A DNA stretch of 64,000 nt from CAIWHR01 sp963836265 (GCA_963836265.1 CAWIIO010000003.1:310001-374000); one strand, 5' to 3'; shown: positions 18,362 to 28,417, numbered from the stretch's first letter. A program made the numbers and translations. The notes: generated by a model from the letters alone, not told the origin.

Positions 18362-20689
18362 ATGCTGAACCTCGAGATCGACGGCAGGCAGGTGGAAGTC
18401 CCGCCGGGCAGCACGGTGATGGACGCCGCGCGCAAGCTCGGCATCTACATTCCGTTCTTCTGCTGGCACAAGAAGCTGTCGATCGCCGCCAACTGCCGGA
18501 TGTGCCTGGTCGAGGTCGAGAAGGCGCCCAAGCCGCTGCCCGCATGCGCGACGCCGGTGACCAACGGGATGAAGGTATGGACGGAATCGGAGGCGGCGAA
18601 AAAGGCGCAGCAGGGCGTGATGGAGTTTCTGCTCATCAACCATCCGCTAGACTGCCCGATCTGCGACCAGGGCGGGGAATGCCAGTTGCAGGACCTCGCC
18701 GTCGGCTACGGCGGCTCGGCGTCTCGCTACACGGAGCCCAAGCGCGTCGTCGCGCCCAAGGAGCTGGGCCCGCTCGTCGCTGCGGAGGAGATGACCCGCT
18801 GCATCCAGTGCACCCGCTGCGTTCGCTTCGGCCAGGAGATCGCCGGCATGATGGAGCTCGGCATGGTCGGCCGCGGCGAGCACGAAGAGATCGTGGCGTT
18901 CGTCGGTCGCACCGTCGATTCGGAGCTCTCCGGCAACATGATCGACATCTGTCCGGTCGGAGCGCTCACGTCGAAGCCGTTCCGTTTCGCGGCCCGCAAT
19001 TGGGAGCTTTCGCGGCGCAAGGCGGTGTCACCGCACGATGCGCTCGGAAGCAACCTGATCGTGCAGGTGATCGGCGACAAGGTAATGCGCGTGTTGCCGC
19101 TCGAGAACGAAGCGGTCAACGAGTGCTGGCTCTCGGACAAGGATCGATTTTCGTACGAAGCCCTCGAAAGCGACGAGCGTCTCGCCTCGCCGATGATTAA
19201 GGACGGCGGCGAGTGGAGGGCCGTGGGCTGGCAGACTGCGCTCGAGCGCGTCGCCCGGGGCCTCAAGGAGGTCACGCTTAACCACGGGGGCGCGGCGTTG
19301 GGGACGCTCGTCTCGCCGCACTCGACGCTCGAGGAAATGGTGCTCGCTGCGAGGCTGACCCGCGCGCTCGGTTCCGACAACATCGATTTCCGGTTGCGGC
19401 GGACCGATTTTCGTGGCGACGGCCAGGGCTTCGGAATACCATGGCTCGGGCTGCCGGTCGCAGAGCTGAACACGCTCGACCGCGTGCTGGTCGTTGGAAG
19501 CTTCCTGCGCAAGGACCATCCACTGATCGCGCAGCGCCTGCGCCAGGCGGCGAAGAGGGGTGCCCAGGTCTCGCTGCTGCAGTCGGTCGCCGAGGAATCG
19601 CTGATCAAGATCGCGCACTCGTTCGTAACCGCGCCGTCGTTGATTCCGCTCGCGCTCGCCGAGCTGGTGGCCGCGGCCGCCGTGGGCGCCGGCAAGCCGG
19701 TACCGGAGGCGCTCGCAACCGTCGAGCCCACCGCCGCGGCGCAGGTGATTGCAGCCTCGCTTCTCACCGGCGAGCGCAAGGCGATCTTCCTCGGCAACGC
19801 CGCCGAGCAGCACCCGGAAGCTGCCCAGCTCATGACGCTGGCGCAGGCGCTCGCCGAAATCACCGGCGCCAGACTGGGGTGTCTTACCGAGGCCGCGAAC
19901 AGCGTCGGCGGCTACATCGCCGGAGCGTCGCCGCAGGCGGGTGGCCGCAACGCGCTGTCGATGCTGACCGACCCGTGCAAGGCTTACCTCGTGCTGGGCG
20001 TCGAACCCGATTTCGATTGCGCGAATCCAGTCGCCGCACGCGCAGCATTGGAAAGCGCCGATTTCGTCGTGGTGCTCTCGCCGTTCCGCCATGGCACGCC
20101 ATACGCCGACGTGCTGCTCCCGGTCGGGCCCTTCACTGAAACGGCCGGCACGTTCGTGAGTTGCGAAGGGCGCGTGCAGCACTGGAACGGTGCGGTCAGG
20201 CCGTTTGCCGACGCGCGTCCCGCATGGAAGGTGCTGCGCGTGCTGGGTTCGCTTCTCGGCCTGCCGGATTTCGGTTTCGAATCGATCGAGGACGTGCGCG
20301 CGATGCTCCCCGCGAGCGAAGCGATCGCCGCGAAGCTCGCGACCGGCACCCGCGTTGCGCTCGCGAAGCCCGCCGCATCGACGCGGGGCCTCGAGCGCGT
20401 CGCCGACGTTCCCATCTATTTTGCCGACCCGCTCGTGCGCCGCGCGCCGTCGCTGCAGCAGACGGCGGATGCGCGTCCGCCCCGCGCGCGGATGAACGCA
20501 AAGACACTTGCGCAGGTCGGAGCCGGCGAGGGTGCCTCCGTCAGGATCCGACAGGGACGAGGCGAGGCGGTACTGACCGCGGTCCTCGATGCGGCGGTCC
20601 CCGCCGGCGTCGTCCGCATCGCGAGCGCGCACGCTTCGACCTGCGGCCTCGAAGGGTTGTCGGGACCGGTCGCCGTGGAGCCGGTCTGA
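18362..20689 (+). CDS. nuoG: NADH-quinone oxidoreductase subunit G
   Basis: Large peripheral-arm subunit (775 residues). The N-terminal ferredoxin-like domain binds one [2Fe-2S] cluster and two [4Fe-4S] clusters: C...CWHKKLSIAANCRMC (~34-49), then HPLDCPICDQGGECQLQD (~95-112) with the His ligand, and CIQCTRCVRFGQEIAG...CPVG (~147-200). The remainder is a molybdopterin-oxidoreductase-like domain without cofactor (from about 220), and a C-terminal MopB-like barrel segment. The stop overlaps nuoH (TGATG). Confidence 0.97.
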   Translation: MLNLEIDGRQVEVPPGSTVMDAARKLGIYIPFFCWHKKLSIAANCRMCLVEVEKAPKPLPACATPVTNGMKVWTESEAAKKAQQGVMEFLLINHPLDCPICDQGGECQLQDLAVGYGGSASRYTEPKRVVAPKELGPLVAAEEMTRCIQCTRCVRFGQEIAGMMELGMVGRGEHEEIVAFVGRTVDSELSGNMIDICPVGALTSKPFRFAARNWELSRRKAVSPHDALGSNLIVQVIGDKVMRVLPLENEAVNECWLSDKDRFSYEALESDERLASPMIKDGGEWRAVGWQTALERVARGLKEVTLNHGGAALGTLVSPHSTLEEMVLAARLTRALGSDNIDFRLRRTDFRGDGQGFGIPWLGLPVAELNTLDRVLVVGSFLRKDHPLIAQRLRQAAKRGAQVSLLQSVAEESLIKIAHSFVTAPSLIPLALAELVAAAAVGAGKPVPEALATVEPTAAAQVIAASLLTGERKAIFLGNAAEQHPEAAQLMTLAQALAEITGARLGCLTEAANSVGGYIAGASPQAGGRNALSMLTDPCKAYLVLGVEPDFDCANPVAARAALESADFVVVLSPFRHGTPYADVLLPVGPFTETAGTFVSCEGRVQHWNGAVRPFADARPAWKVLRVLGSLLGLPDFGFESIEDVRAMLPASEAIAAKLATGTRVALAKPAASTRGLERVADVPIYFADPLVRRAPSLQQTADARPPRARMNAKTLAQVGAGEGASVRIRQGRGEAVLTAVLDAAVPAGVVRIASAHASTCGLEGLSGPVAVEPV

Positions 20690-21750
20690 TGGAATGGCTC
20701 GCCTCCGTTTTCGGATCCGCGTGGCCCGCGATTAAGTTGACCACGTGGACGCTTGCGAAGATCGTCGCGATTGCGATTCCCTTGATCCTGGCCGTCGCTT
20801 ATCTCACGCTCGCCGAGCGCAAGGTCATCGGCTGGATGCAGGTGCGCATCGGCCCGAATCGCGTCGGCCCGCTCGGCCTGCTGCAGCCGTTCGCCGACGT
20901 GTTCAAGCTGGTATTCAAGGAGATCATCCTTCCCTCCGGCGCGAACCGCTTCCTGTTCTTCACCGCGCCGGTGCTGGCAATCGCGCCGGCGCTCGCCGCG
21001 TGGGCGGTGGTGCCGTTCGCCGACGGGATGGCGCTCTCCGACATCAACGCCGGGCTCCTCTACGTGCTGGCGATGACGTCGATCGGCGTCTACGGAATCA
21101 TCCTCGCGGGATGGGCATCGAATTCCAAGTACGCGTTCCTCGGTTGCCTGCGCTCGGCGGCGCAGATCGTCTCGTACGAGATAGCAATGGGGTTCGCGCT
21201 GGTCGGAGTGTTGATGGCCGCGGGCAGCCTCAACCTTTCCGAGATCGTGCGCGGCCAGGAAGGCGGGCTCGCCTACTGGTATTTCATTCCGCTTTTTCCA
21301 CTGTTGGTCGTTTACATCGTTTCCGGCGTCGCCGAGACGAACCGCCATCCGTTCGACGTGGCCGAGGGCGAGACCGAGATCGTCGCCGGGTTCCACGTCG
21401 AATACTCGGGCGTCGCGTTCGCCGTGTTCTTCCTGGCCGAATACATGAACATGATCCTAGTTTCGGCGTTGGCCGCGACGATGTTCTTCGGCGGATGGCT
21501 GTCGCCATGGCCGCAGCTCAACGATGTCGAGATCGCGGGCATGCACCCATTCGGCGACGGCATGCCGTGGCTGTTCGTGAAAATGGCCGGCGTGTTGTTC
21601 TTCTTCCTGTGGATCCGGGCGACGTTTCCTCGCTATCGCTACGACCAGATCATGCGGCTCGGCTGGAAGGTCTTCATCCCGGTCACGCTGGTATGGATCG
21701 TGTTTCTCGGCGCGATGATGCAAACGCGCTGGGCAGGGCTATTCCACTGA
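20689..21750 (+). CDS. nuoH: NADH-quinone oxidoreductase subunit H
   Basis: Membrane subunit (353 residues, eight helices) that forms the quinone chamber at the junction with the peripheral arm. Signatures are LAERKVIGWMQVRIGPNRVG (~39-58), 'GWASNSKYAFLGCLRSAAQI' (~138-157), the acidic loop AETNRHPFDVAEGETEIVAG (~211-230) and FFLWIRATFPRYRYDQIM (~304-321). Confidence 0.98.
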   Translation: MEWLASVFGSAWPAIKLTTWTLAKIVAIAIPLILAVAYLTLAERKVIGWMQVRIGPNRVGPLGLLQPFADVFKLVFKEIILPSGANRFLFFTAPVLAIAPALAAWAVVPFADGMALSDINAGLLYVLAMTSIGVYGIILAGWASNSKYAFLGCLRSAAQIVSYEIAMGFALVGVLMAAGSLNLSEIVRGQEGGLAYWYFIPLFPLLVVYIVSGVAETNRHPFDVAEGETEIVAGFHVEYSGVAFAVFFLAEYMNMILVSALAATMFFGGWLSPWPQLNDVEIAGMHPFGDGMPWLFVKMAGVLFFFLWIRATFPRYRYDQIMRLGWKVFIPVTLVWIVFLGAMMQTRWAGLFH

Positions 21751-21761
21751 AGGCGACGGCG

Positions 21762-22253
21762 ATGCGCAACCGCGTCCGCGAATTCTTTGGTACCTGGCTC
21801 CTGGTCGAGCTCTGGCGCGGACTGCTCCTGACCCTTCGCTTCATGTTTTCGCGGAAAGTGACGGTGCAGTTTCCCGAAGAGAAGACGCCGCAGAGCCCCC
21901 GCTTTCGCGGCCTGCACGCGCTGCGCCGCTATCCGAACGGGGAGGAGCGCTGCATCGCGTGCAAGCTGTGCGAGGCGGTGTGCCCGGCGCTCGCGATCAC
22001 GATCGAGTCCGAGGAGCGCGCCGACGGGACGCGGCGGACGACCCGCTACGACATCGACCTCACCAAGTGCATCTTCTGCGGGTTCTGCGAGGAGAGCTGC
22101 CCGGTGGACTCGATCGTGGAGACCCGCATCCTCGAATATCACGGGGAAAGGCGGGGCGACCTCTACTACACGAAGGAAATGCTGCTCGCCGTGGGCGACC
22201 GCTACGAGGAGCAGATCGCCAAGGATCGACAAGAGGACTCGAGGTACCGATGA
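21762..22253 (+). CDS. nuoI: NADH-quinone oxidoreductase subunit I
   Basis: Ferredoxin-like subunit (163 residues) with two [4Fe-4S] clusters that link NuoG to NuoB. The two motifs are CIACKLCEAVCPALA (~65-79) and CIFCGFCEESCPVDSI (~104-119). The N-terminal amphipathic helix (LWRGLLLTLRFMF) anchors it at the membrane. The start 12 bp after nuoH gives the usual N-terminus. Confidence 0.98.
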   Translation: MRNRVREFFGTWLLVELWRGLLLTLRFMFSRKVTVQFPEEKTPQSPRFRGLHALRRYPNGEERCIACKLCEAVCPALAITIESEERADGTRRTTRYDIDLTKCIFCGFCEESCPVDSIVETRILEYHGERRGDLYYTKEMLLAVGDRYEEQIAKDRQEDSRYR

Positions 22254-22323
22254 AGCCACGGACACGGCGCCCGCTGCGCGGCGAACCCTTGCCGGCGCTC
22301 GCGATCGCCCCATCCCGCCCGCG

Positions 22324-22929
22324 ATGACGGTTCAAGCTGCACTGTTCTACGTCTTCGCCGCGATCCTCGTGTTCGCCGCGCTGCGCGTGGTCACCGCGCG
22401 CAATCCGGTGCACGCGGCGCTGTGGCTCGTGCTGTCGTTCTTCACTGCGGCGGCGCACTGGCTGATGCTGCAGGCGGAATTCCTCGCGATCGCGCTGGTG
22501 CTGGTCTACGTCGGCGCGGTGATGGTGCTGTTCCTGTTCGTCGTGATGATGCTCGATGTCAACTTCGACAGCCTCCGCAAGCAGTTCCGGAGCTACCTCC
22601 CGGTCGGCGCGACGGTCTTCGTGCTGATTCTGGTCGAGATGGCGCTGGTGCTGCTCGGCAACCGCTTGACGGGCGTGACCGGCACGGCCGCTCCGCCTCC
22701 GCCGGGCGGCAGCAACACGAAGGCGCTGGGCAGCCTGCTCTACACGGCCTACGTCTATCCGTTCGAAATCGCCGCCGTGGTGCTGCTCGTGGCGATCATC
22801 GCGGCGATCGCGTTGACGCATCGCCGGCGCAGGGAAACGAAGTACCAGGATCCCGGCCTGCAGGTGAAGGTCCGGGCGGAGGATCGGCTGCGAGTGCTGC
22901 AGATGCCTTCCGAGAAAAAGGAAACGTAA
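22324..22929 (+). CDS. nuoJ: NADH-quinone oxidoreductase subunit J
   Basis: Membrane-arm subunit of 201 residues with five helices. Conserved segments are ALRVVTARNPVHAALWLVLS (~20-39) and 'FLAIALVLVYVGAVMVLFLF' (~54-73), the third helix containing the pi-bulge region important for coupling. The C-terminal cytoplasmic tail (~165-201) is long and charged (KYQDPGLQVKVRAEDRLRV). Separated from nuoI by 70 bp without a gene. Confidence 0.97.
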   Translation: MTVQAALFYVFAAILVFAALRVVTARNPVHAALWLVLSFFTAAAHWLMLQAEFLAIALVLVYVGAVMVLFLFVVMMLDVNFDSLRKQFRSYLPVGATVFVLILVEMALVLLGNRLTGVTGTAAPPPPGGSNTKALGSLLYTAYVYPFEIAAVVLLVAIIAAIALTHRRRRETKYQDPGLQVKVRAEDRLRVLQMPSEKKET

Positions 22930-23016
22930 TACCCAGGACGGCGTTGCCGCGGCGGGCGCGCAGCGCCCTGGCGGGCGACGACGGTTCCACTAGACGTCTA
23001 TTGCGGGGAGTACTGC

Positions 23017-23337
23017 GTGTCATTCTTGACTGCGCCGACGCTGTCGCACTACCTCGTGCTGGGTGCGATCCTGTTCGCGATCAGCATGGCCGGCATTTTT
23101 CTCAACCGGAAGAACGTGATCATCATGCTGATGGCGATCGAGTTGATGCTGCTATCGGTAAATCTCAACTTCATCGCCTTCTCCAGCTATCTCGACGACA
23201 TGGCGGGCCAGGTTTTCGTGTTCTTCATTCTGACCGTTGCCGCCGCCGAGTCGGCGATCGGTCTCGCGATCCTGGTCCTGCTCTTCCGCAACGTCGGTTC
23301 GATCGATGTGGAAGACCTCGACCGGCTGAAGGGATGA
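23017..23337 (+). CDS. nuoK: NADH-quinone oxidoreductase subunit K
   Basis: Small membrane subunit (106 residues, three helices) of the proton-pumping arm. The two conserved Glu residues occur in the second and third helices (MLMAIELMLLSVNLNF and 'VAAAESAIGLAILVLLFR'). The GTG start is set by a GGGGAG ribosome site 8 bases upstream and leaves a slightly longer N-terminus than the usual 100-101 residues. Confidence 0.96.
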   Translation: MSFLTAPTLSHYLVLGAILFAISMAGIFLNRKNVIIMLMAIELMLLSVNLNFIAFSSYLDDMAGQVFVFFILTVAAAESAIGLAILVLLFRNVGSIDVEDLDRLKG

Positions 23338-23344
23338 CGGCGCG

Positions 23345-25342
23345 GTGACCACGATGCGGCAACTCTACCTGCTCGTTCCGCTGGCCCCGCTCGCCGCGGC
23401 GATCGTCGTCGGCTTGTTCGGCGCGAAGCTGGGGCGCGCCGTTTCGCACTGGCTGTGCTGCCTCGGCGTGGCGGTGTCGCTGGCGGCCTCGTACGTGATC
23501 TTCCGCGACGTGCTCGCCGGCCATGCGTTCAACGGGGACGTCTACACCTGGCTGCAAACGGGAAGCCTCAGGCTCGCCATCGGGTTCCTCATCGATCCAC
23601 TGTCGGCGACGATGATGCTGGTCGTCACCTTCGTGTCGCTGATGGTCCACATCTACACGATCGGCTACATGGCCGACGACCCCGGCTACACGCGCTTCTT
23701 CAGCTATATTTCGCTCTTCACCTTTTCGATGCTGATGCTGGTGATGAGCAACAACTTCCTGCAGCTCTTCTTCGGCTGGGAAGCGGTCGGCCTCGTCTCC
23801 TATCTGCTCATCGGCTTCTGGTACGAGCGGCCGACCGCGATCTACGCCAACCTCAAGGCGTTCATCGCCAATCGCGTCGGCGACTTCGGCTTCGTGCTCG
23901 GGATTGGTCTCGTTCTCGCATTCTTCGGAACGCTGGACTATGCCTCGGTGTTCGGCGATGCGGGCAAGCTCGCCGGCGCGACCGTGAACCTGTGGGGCAC
24001 CGCCCAGTGGCCGCTCCTCACCGTCATCTGCATCTGCCTCTTCGTCGGCGCGATGGGGAAGAGCGCGCAGGTGCCGCTGCACGTGTGGCTGCCGGACTCG
24101 ATGGAAGGTCCGACACCGATCTCCGCGCTGATCCACGCGGCGACGATGGTGACGGCCGGCATCTTCATGGTCGCGCGGATGAGCCCGCTCTTCGAATTGT
24201 CGACGACGGCGCTGTCGTTCGTGACGGCGATCGGCGCGACCGGCGCCCTGTTCCTCGGCATCCTGGGCATGGTGCAGAACGACATCAAGCGGGTCATCGC
24301 CTATTCGACGCTGTCGCAGCTCGGCTACATGACGGTCGCGCTGGGGGTCTCCGCGTACTCCGTTGCGATCTTCCACCTGATGACGCACGCATTCTTCAAG
24401 GCGCTGCTGTTCCTCGGCGCCGGCTCGGTGATCATTGCGCTGCACCACGACCAGGACCTGCGCAACATGGGCGGCCTGCGCAAGTACATGCCGATCACCT
24501 ATTGGACGATGGTCGTTGGCGCGCTTGCGCTGTGCGGGATCCCGCCCTTCGCCGGATTCTTCTCGAAGGACGCGATCATCGAGGCCGTGCACGCCTCGAC
24601 GGTGCCCGGCCACTCGTATGCGTACTTCACCGTGGTCGCGGGCGTCTTCGTGACGGCCTTCTATACGTTCCGGCTGCTGTTCATGGCCTTCCACGGCAGG
24701 CCGCGCTTCGGTGCCGGAGGGCACGAGGCGTCGGGCGGGCATGCGCACGAGAACGACGACCACCACGGCCCGCCGAAGGAAAGTCCGGCGGTCGTCACTG
24801 TGCCGCTGATCCTGCTCGCCATCCCGTCGCTCGCAGCGGGGTGGATGTTCGTTCAGCCGATGGTCGTCGGCGACTTCTTCGGCAGTTCGATCGTCATGCT
24901 GGCCGACCATCCGGCCATCCACGGTTTCCGCGAGGAATGGCATGGCGTCGGGGCGTTCATCCAGCACGGCCTGACGAGCCTCCCCTTCTGGCTGGCGCTC
25001 GCCGGGATTGCGTCAGCCTGGTATCTCTACCTCGGCAATCCCGCGCTGCCGGGCCGCCTCGCCCGGGCGGCGGGCCCTGTCTACGCATTCCTCTACAACA
25101 ACTACTATATCGACAAGTTCAACGACTGGTTCTTCGCCGGCGGCGCGCGGAAGGTCGGCGCCGCGCTCCGCGACGTCGGCGAGGGCGCGATCATCGACGG
25201 CTTCTTCGTCAACGGCGCGGCGAAGGTCGTCGGCTGGGCGTCCGCGCTGCTGCGGCACATGCAGTCCGGCTACGTCTACCACTACGCGTTCACGATGATC
25301 ATCGGCCTGTTTGCGCTGCTGTCGTGGTGGGTGCTCTGGTAG
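23345..25342 (+). CDS. nuoL: NADH-quinone oxidoreductase subunit L
   Basis: Antiporter-like proton-pumping subunit at the far end of the membrane arm (665 residues). It carries the MrpA/NuoL core: 'FFGWEAVGLVSYLLIGFWYE' (~141-160) with the key Glu, the Lys helix KSAQVPLHVWLPDSMEGPTP (~239-258), and IKRVIAYSTLSQLGYM (~314-329). The long C-terminal lateral helix and anchoring helix are present. GTG at 23345 or ATG at 23354 may be the start. A His-rich loop (GGHEASGGHAHENDDHHGP) lies near residue 460-477. Confidence 0.97.
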   Translation: MTTMRQLYLLVPLAPLAAAIVVGLFGAKLGRAVSHWLCCLGVAVSLAASYVIFRDVLAGHAFNGDVYTWLQTGSLRLAIGFLIDPLSATMMLVVTFVSLMVHIYTIGYMADDPGYTRFFSYISLFTFSMLMLVMSNNFLQLFFGWEAVGLVSYLLIGFWYERPTAIYANLKAFIANRVGDFGFVLGIGLVLAFFGTLDYASVFGDAGKLAGATVNLWGTAQWPLLTVICICLFVGAMGKSAQVPLHVWLPDSMEGPTPISALIHAATMVTAGIFMVARMSPLFELSTTALSFVTAIGATGALFLGILGMVQNDIKRVIAYSTLSQLGYMTVALGVSAYSVAIFHLMTHAFFKALLFLGAGSVIIALHHDQDLRNMGGLRKYMPITYWTMVVGALALCGIPPFAGFFSKDAIIEAVHASTVPGHSYAYFTVVAGVFVTAFYTFRLLFMAFHGRPRFGAGGHEASGGHAHENDDHHGPPKESPAVVTVPLILLAIPSLAAGWMFVQPMVVGDFFGSSIVMLADHPAIHGFREEWHGVGAFIQHGLTSLPFWLALAGIASAWYLYLGNPALPGRLARAAGPVYAFLYNNYYIDKFNDWFFAGGARKVGAALRDVGEGAIIDGFFVNGAAKVVGWASALLRHMQSGYVYHYAFTMIIGLFALLSWWVLW

Positions 25343-25360
25343 TCGAACAAGAAAACACCG

Positions 25361-26830
25361 ATGCCCTATCTTTCGCTTGCCATCTGGGTGCCGATCGCGG
25401 CCGGACTCGCCGTGCTGGCTGTCGGTCGCGATCGCGACGCCGGCACCGCCCGCTGGATCGCGCTCATCGGCGCGACCGTCGGCCTGCTGGTAACGCTGCC
25501 GCTGTGGATCCACTTCAACCCCGCGACCTCGGAAATGCAGTTCGTCGAGCGCACGGAATGGATCCCGCGCTTCGACGTCCACTATCACCTCGGCGTCGAC
25601 GGTATCTCGATGCTGTTCGTGCTGCTGAACAGCCTGATGACGCTGCTCGTCGTGTGGTCGGCATGGGAGGTGATCCAGGTCCGCGTCGCCCAATACATGG
25701 CGGCGTTCCTGATCCAGTCGGGGCTCATCAACGGAGCGTTCACGGCGCTCGACGGCGTCCTGTTCTACGCTTTCTTCGAGTCGATGCTAATCCCGATGTA
25801 CCTGATCATCGGCGTGTGGGGCGGCCCCAACCGCGTCTACGCGGCGCTCAAGTTCTTTCTCTATACGCTGCTCGGCTCGCTGCTGATGCTGGTGGCGCTC
25901 ATCTATCTCTACAACGTTTCCGAGACGTTCTCGATCCTCGACTGGTACGAGGTGCCGCTGTCGCTCAACGTGCAGGTGCTGCTTTTCGTCGCTTTCTTTC
26001 TCTCGTTCGCGGTCAAGGTGCCGATGTTTCCGGTGCACACCTGGCTGCCCGACGCGCACCCGGAGGCGCCGACGGGCGGGTCGGTGATCCTGGCGGCGAT
26101 CACGCTCAAGATCGGCGCCTACGGCTTCGTCCGGTTCATTCTGCCGATCGTGCCCGACGCCGCGCGCTACCTGTCCGGATTCGTGATCGCATTGTCGCTG
26201 ATCGCGATCGTCTATATCGGCTTCGTCGCGCTGATGCAGGTCGACATGAAGCGGCTGATTGCGTATTCGTCGATCGCGCACATGGGCTTCGTCACGCTCG
26301 GGTTCTTTCTCTTCAGCCAGCTTGGCGTCGAGGGCGGGCTGGCGCAGATGATCTCGCACGGATTCGTATCCGCGGCGATGTTCCTGTGCGTCGGTGTCAT
26401 GCACGACCGCATGCACACCCACCTGATCTCCGACTACGGCGGCGTGGTCAACACGATGCCCAAGTTCGCGGCGCTGATGATGCTGTTCTCGATGGCCAAC
26501 GCCGGTCTGCCGGCAACGTCTGGTTTCGTCGGCGAGTTCATGGTCATCCTCGCGGCCGTCAAAGTGAATTTCTGGCTCGGGTTCGGCGCGGCGACGATCA
26601 TGATCCTTGGCGCGGCCTACACGCTATGGATGTACAAGCGCGTCATATACGGCGCCGTAGCCAACGAAAACGTCGCGAAGCTCTCCGACCTCAATCGCCG
26701 CGAGTTCTGGCTTCTCGCGAGCGTCGCCGCGCTCGTGCTGTGGATGGGCGTCTGGCCCAAACCGTTCATCGACGTCATGCACACGTCGGTTGCCGACCTG
26801 CTGACCCACGTGGCCAGGAGCAAGCTCTGA
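25361..26830 (+). CDS. nuoM: NADH-quinone oxidoreductase subunit M
   Basis: Second antiporter-like proton-pumping subunit (489 residues, about 14 helices). Diagnostic parts are 'FFESMLIPMYLIIGVWGG' (~139-156) with the conserved Glu, KVPMFPVHTWLPDAHPEAPT (~219-238) with the channel Lys, and MKRLIAYSSIAHMGFVTLG (~297-315). It starts 18 bp after nuoL. Confidence 0.98.
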   Translation: MPYLSLAIWVPIAAGLAVLAVGRDRDAGTARWIALIGATVGLLVTLPLWIHFNPATSEMQFVERTEWIPRFDVHYHLGVDGISMLFVLLNSLMTLLVVWSAWEVIQVRVAQYMAAFLIQSGLINGAFTALDGVLFYAFFESMLIPMYLIIGVWGGPNRVYAALKFFLYTLLGSLLMLVALIYLYNVSETFSILDWYEVPLSLNVQVLLFVAFFLSFAVKVPMFPVHTWLPDAHPEAPTGGSVILAAITLKIGAYGFVRFILPIVPDAARYLSGFVIALSLIAIVYIGFVALMQVDMKRLIAYSSIAHMGFVTLGFFLFSQLGVEGGLAQMISHGFVSAAMFLCVGVMHDRMHTHLISDYGGVVNTMPKFAALMMLFSMANAGLPATSGFVGEFMVILAAVKVNFWLGFGAATIMILGAAYTLWMYKRVIYGAVANENVAKLSDLNRREFWLLASVAALVLWMGVWPKPFIDVMHTSVADLLTHVARSKL

Positions 26831-26846
26831 TGCGTGCGCGCCCGCG

Positions 26847-28298
26847 ATGATGACGCTGAACCTCCTCTCCGTCCTGCCCGAGACGATCATTTTCGGTGCC
26901 GCCTGCGCGATTCTCGTGCTCGACGCGTTCCTGCCCAACAGGCTGCGGCACTGGAGCTTCTGGCTGACCCAGCTCGCGCTCGTTGCCGGCGCGCTCGGGT
27001 GCATCCTCGTCTTCGGAGTGACCGCGGCTCCCGTGCGGGCGATGAACGGCCTCGTCATCGACGACATGCTGTCGGACGTGCTCCGGTTCTTCGCTTGTGT
27101 CGCAGTGTCGCTCACGCTCTTCTATGCGCGCGGCTATTTTGCCGACCGTGGCCTATTCCGCGGCGAGACTTTTGTGCTCTCGCTCACCACGCTGCTCGGC
27201 ATGCTGGTGATGATTGCTGCGGCCAACTTCCTCACGCTCTACATGGGCGTCGAGCTGCAATCGCTCTCGCTGTACGCGATGGTGGCGATGCACCGGAGCT
27301 CGCGCCGGGCGTCCGAGGCCGCGATGAAGTATTTCGTGCTCGGCGCGCTCGCCTCCGGCATGCTGCTCTACGGGATGTCGATGGTCTACGGCGCGACCGG
27401 CTCGCTCGACCTGAACCGCATCGGTGAGGTCGTGCTCTCGGGTCGGGGCAACCAGGTGATTCTGGTGTTCGGCCTCGTGTTCATCGTCTCGGCGATCGCA
27501 TTCAAGCTGGGAGCGGTTCCGTACCACATGTGGGTGCCAGACGTTTACGATGGCGCGCCGACGGCGGTCACGCTGCTGCTCGGCACCGCGCCAAAGCTGG
27601 CTGCATTCGCGTTCATGCTGCGCCTCCTCGTCGTCGCGCTCGGCGGGATCGAGTTCGACTGGCAAGGGATGCTGATCGTGCTCTCGCTCTTGTCGATGAT
27701 CCTCGGCAACGTGATCGCCATCGCGCAGACCAATATCAAGCGGATGCTGGCGTACTCGGCGATCGCCAACATGGGTTTCATGCTGATGGGATTCCTGACG
27801 GCGAACCTCAACGGCTACAGCGCGGCGATGTTCTATGTGGTGGCCTACGTGCTGACGAGCCTTGCTTCCTTCGGCATGGTCATGCTGCTGTCCCGCGAAG
27901 GGTTCGAGGCCGACCGTCTCAGCGATTTCAGGGGACTCAACCAGCGCTCGCCATGGTGGGCGTTCATGATGCTGCTGGTGATGTTCTCGCTCGCCGGCAT
28001 CCCTCCGACCGTGGGCTTCTACGCCAAGTTCAGCGTGATCCAGGCGGCGGTCAGCGCCGGGTTCACGTGGCTCGCCGTCGTGGCGGTGCTGGCGTCACTG
28101 GTGGGCGCCTTCTACTACCTGCGGATCGTCAAGCTCATGTATTTCGACGATGCGACCGATACCGCGCCGATCGTCGCCCGCGGCGACAATCGCGCGCTGC
28201 TCTCGGCGAACGGTCTCGCGCTGCTTTTTCTCGGCGTCTTTCCGCAGCAGCTGATGGGGTGGTGCGCGACCGCTCTTACCCAATCGGGATTTCTCTAG
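26847..28298 (+). CDS. nuoN: NADH-quinone oxidoreductase subunit N
   Basis: Third antiporter-like subunit (483 residues) and last gene of the operon. Signatures are YMGVELQSLSLYAMVAMHR (~131-149) with the key Glu, KLGAVPYHMWVPDVYDGAPT (~218-237) with the channel Lys, and NIKRMLAYSAIANMGFMLMG (~298-317). With the other thirteen subunits it completes a full NADH-oxidising complex I, so both the NADH module (E, F, G) and the pump are encoded here. Confidence 0.98.
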   Translation: MMTLNLLSVLPETIIFGAACAILVLDAFLPNRLRHWSFWLTQLALVAGALGCILVFGVTAAPVRAMNGLVIDDMLSDVLRFFACVAVSLTLFYARGYFADRGLFRGETFVLSLTTLLGMLVMIAAANFLTLYMGVELQSLSLYAMVAMHRSSRRASEAAMKYFVLGALASGMLLYGMSMVYGATGSLDLNRIGEVVLSGRGNQVILVFGLVFIVSAIAFKLGAVPYHMWVPDVYDGAPTAVTLLLGTAPKLAAFAFMLRLLVVALGGIEFDWQGMLIVLSLLSMILGNVIAIAQTNIKRMLAYSAIANMGFMLMGFLTANLNGYSAAMFYVVAYVLTSLASFGMVMLLSREGFEADRLSDFRGLNQRSPWWAFMMLLVMFSLAGIPPTVGFYAKFSVIQAAVSAGFTWLAVVAVLASLVGAFYYLRIVKLMYFDDATDTAPIVARGDNRALLSANGLALLFLGVFPQQLMGWCATALTQSGFL

Positions 28299-28390
28299 CG
28301 GCGCGAGGCTGGCAGCCGGCGGCCTCGCGCGCGGGCGGTGCCTGCCGATGCGTGCGGCGAATCGCGCAGCGAGGGCTCACCGGAATGCGA

Positions 28391-28417
28391 CCGCACCCCT
28401 TCCCGTGCGGAGGGGGT
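28391..28417 (+). terminator. Hairpin region after nuoN
   Basis: Two mutually exclusive stems can form. CCGCAC (28391-28396) pairs perfectly with GTGCGG (28405-28410), and ACCCCTTCC (28395-28403) pairs with GGAGGGGGT (28409-28417) with one G-U pair. No T-run follows, only TTAAC. It may weaken read-through from nuo into the lut operon. The 182 bp between the operons contain no gene; a TAAGAT at 28442-28447 could be a -10 box for lutA. Confidence 0.35.

Noticed and set aside
23225..24967. A 580-residue minus-strand frame opposite nuoL
   Set aside because: Antisense shadow dominated by Arg, Asp and His; typical of high-GC DNA.
23455..26850. A 1131-residue open frame across nuoL and nuoM
   Set aside because: Arginine/proline-rich shadow in another frame of two well-supported nuo genes; no family features.
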